Made by a program: the position numbers and the translations under genes
NCBI GenBank assembly: GCA_903957405.1
Contig: CAJBPC010000370.1
Span: 1 to 6,226 of the forward strand
Source of the DNA: an uncultured bacterium
Lineage (GTDB): Bacteria > Bacteroidota > Bacteroidia > Chitinophagales > Chitinophagaceae
DNA length: 6,226 nt
Direction of reading: 5' to 3'
Notes under the pieces: generated by a model
The model's database searches: none
Told to the model about the DNA's origin: nothing
What the model saw: the letters and a program-made list of their open reading frames with translations, nothing else
Part shown: positions 6,104 through 6,226 of the stretch, piece by piece
How positions within the stretch are numbered: the first letter of the stretch is position 1
Layout of the letters: each line of letters opens with the position of its first letter

Positions 6104-6226
6104 ATGATCCGTATGTACAATCTCCGCGAAATGACCCGTTCTAGTATGGTTTTGCTCTTCTTCGCAGCATGCCAGTTTTCCTGCACTTCAGCAAAGCAAT
6201 ACCTTTATCTGAATGACATTGTGAGT
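6104..6226 (+). CDS. Wza-like polysaccharide export lipoprotein, N-terminal part
   Basis: The frame starts at ATG 6104 and runs off the window after 41 residues. The N-terminus has basic residues (R3, R8, R12), a hydrophobic core MVLLFFAACQ at 15-24, and a lipobox-like QFSC whose cysteine is residue 27. This predicts a signal-peptidase II lipoprotein. The mature start CTSAKQYLYLND resembles Bacteroidetes polysaccharide biosynthesis/export (Wza, OMA-type) proteins, which typically read C.s.k...Y.qd before the export domain. These form the outer-membrane channel for capsule or exopolysaccharide. In-frame ATGs at 6113, 6131 and 6146 are alternative starts; 6131 would give a more usual signal-peptide length. 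The gene follows the UDP-GlcA epimerase by 104 nt without a terminator, which supports co-transcription. The main domain lies outside the window, so the assignment rests on the lipoprotein start and the context. Confidence 0.6.
   Translation, partial: MIRMYNLREMTRSSMVLLFFAACQFSCTSAKQYLYLNDIVS

Overview
The window most likely comes from a Bacteroidetes chromosome, probably order Bacteroidales. Four things point there: a GH77 amylomaltase with two N-terminal starch-binding (CBM20) modules, a dipeptide epimerase of the Bacteroides type, a Bacteroidetes-style polysaccharide-export lipoprotein, and several sites fitting the Bacteroidetes housekeeping promoter (TTTG, 19-21 nt, TAnnTTTG) with no strong Shine-Dalgarno sequences. 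The genus cannot be fixed from the sequence alone.

Layout. Bases 2-109 are the 3' part of a ruvB reading frame that stops about 70-75 codons early, inside the left arm of a perfect bidirectional terminator hairpin (79-117). Converging on the same hairpin is a short minus-strand gene (172-321) for an unrecognised 49-residue membrane protein. Between it and malQ (508-3237, +) lies a divergent promoter region with a plausible promoter for each direction and two inverted repeats. malQ overlaps the next gene, an L-Ala-D/L-Glu-type dipeptide epimerase with a TTG start (3221-4240), by 17 nt, so the two form an operon. A tRNA-Pro(CGG) gene (4271-4344) follows, with its own promoter candidate inside the epimerase 3' end and its own terminator (4357-4378). 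About 585 bp of AT-rich sequence without a recognisable gene then leads to a UDP-glucuronate 4-epimerase (4965-5999). After a 104-bp gap comes the start of a Wza-like export lipoprotein (6104 to the window end).

How the genes fit together. MalQ works on internal or imported alpha-glucans. The dipeptide epimerase probably recycles murein peptides. The UDP-GlcA epimerase and the export lipoprotein look like the first two genes of a capsule or exopolysaccharide locus that continues to the right. The tRNA gene and the gene-free stretch separate the housekeeping part from this surface-polysaccharide part.

I see no transposase, CRISPR array, phage gene or defence system, and nothing I would call a clearly new system. 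The points most worth a second look are the truncated ruvB fused to a terminator, the unannotated small membrane protein, the compact divergent promoters with an almost leaderless malQ, and the repeat-bearing gap next to the tRNA.
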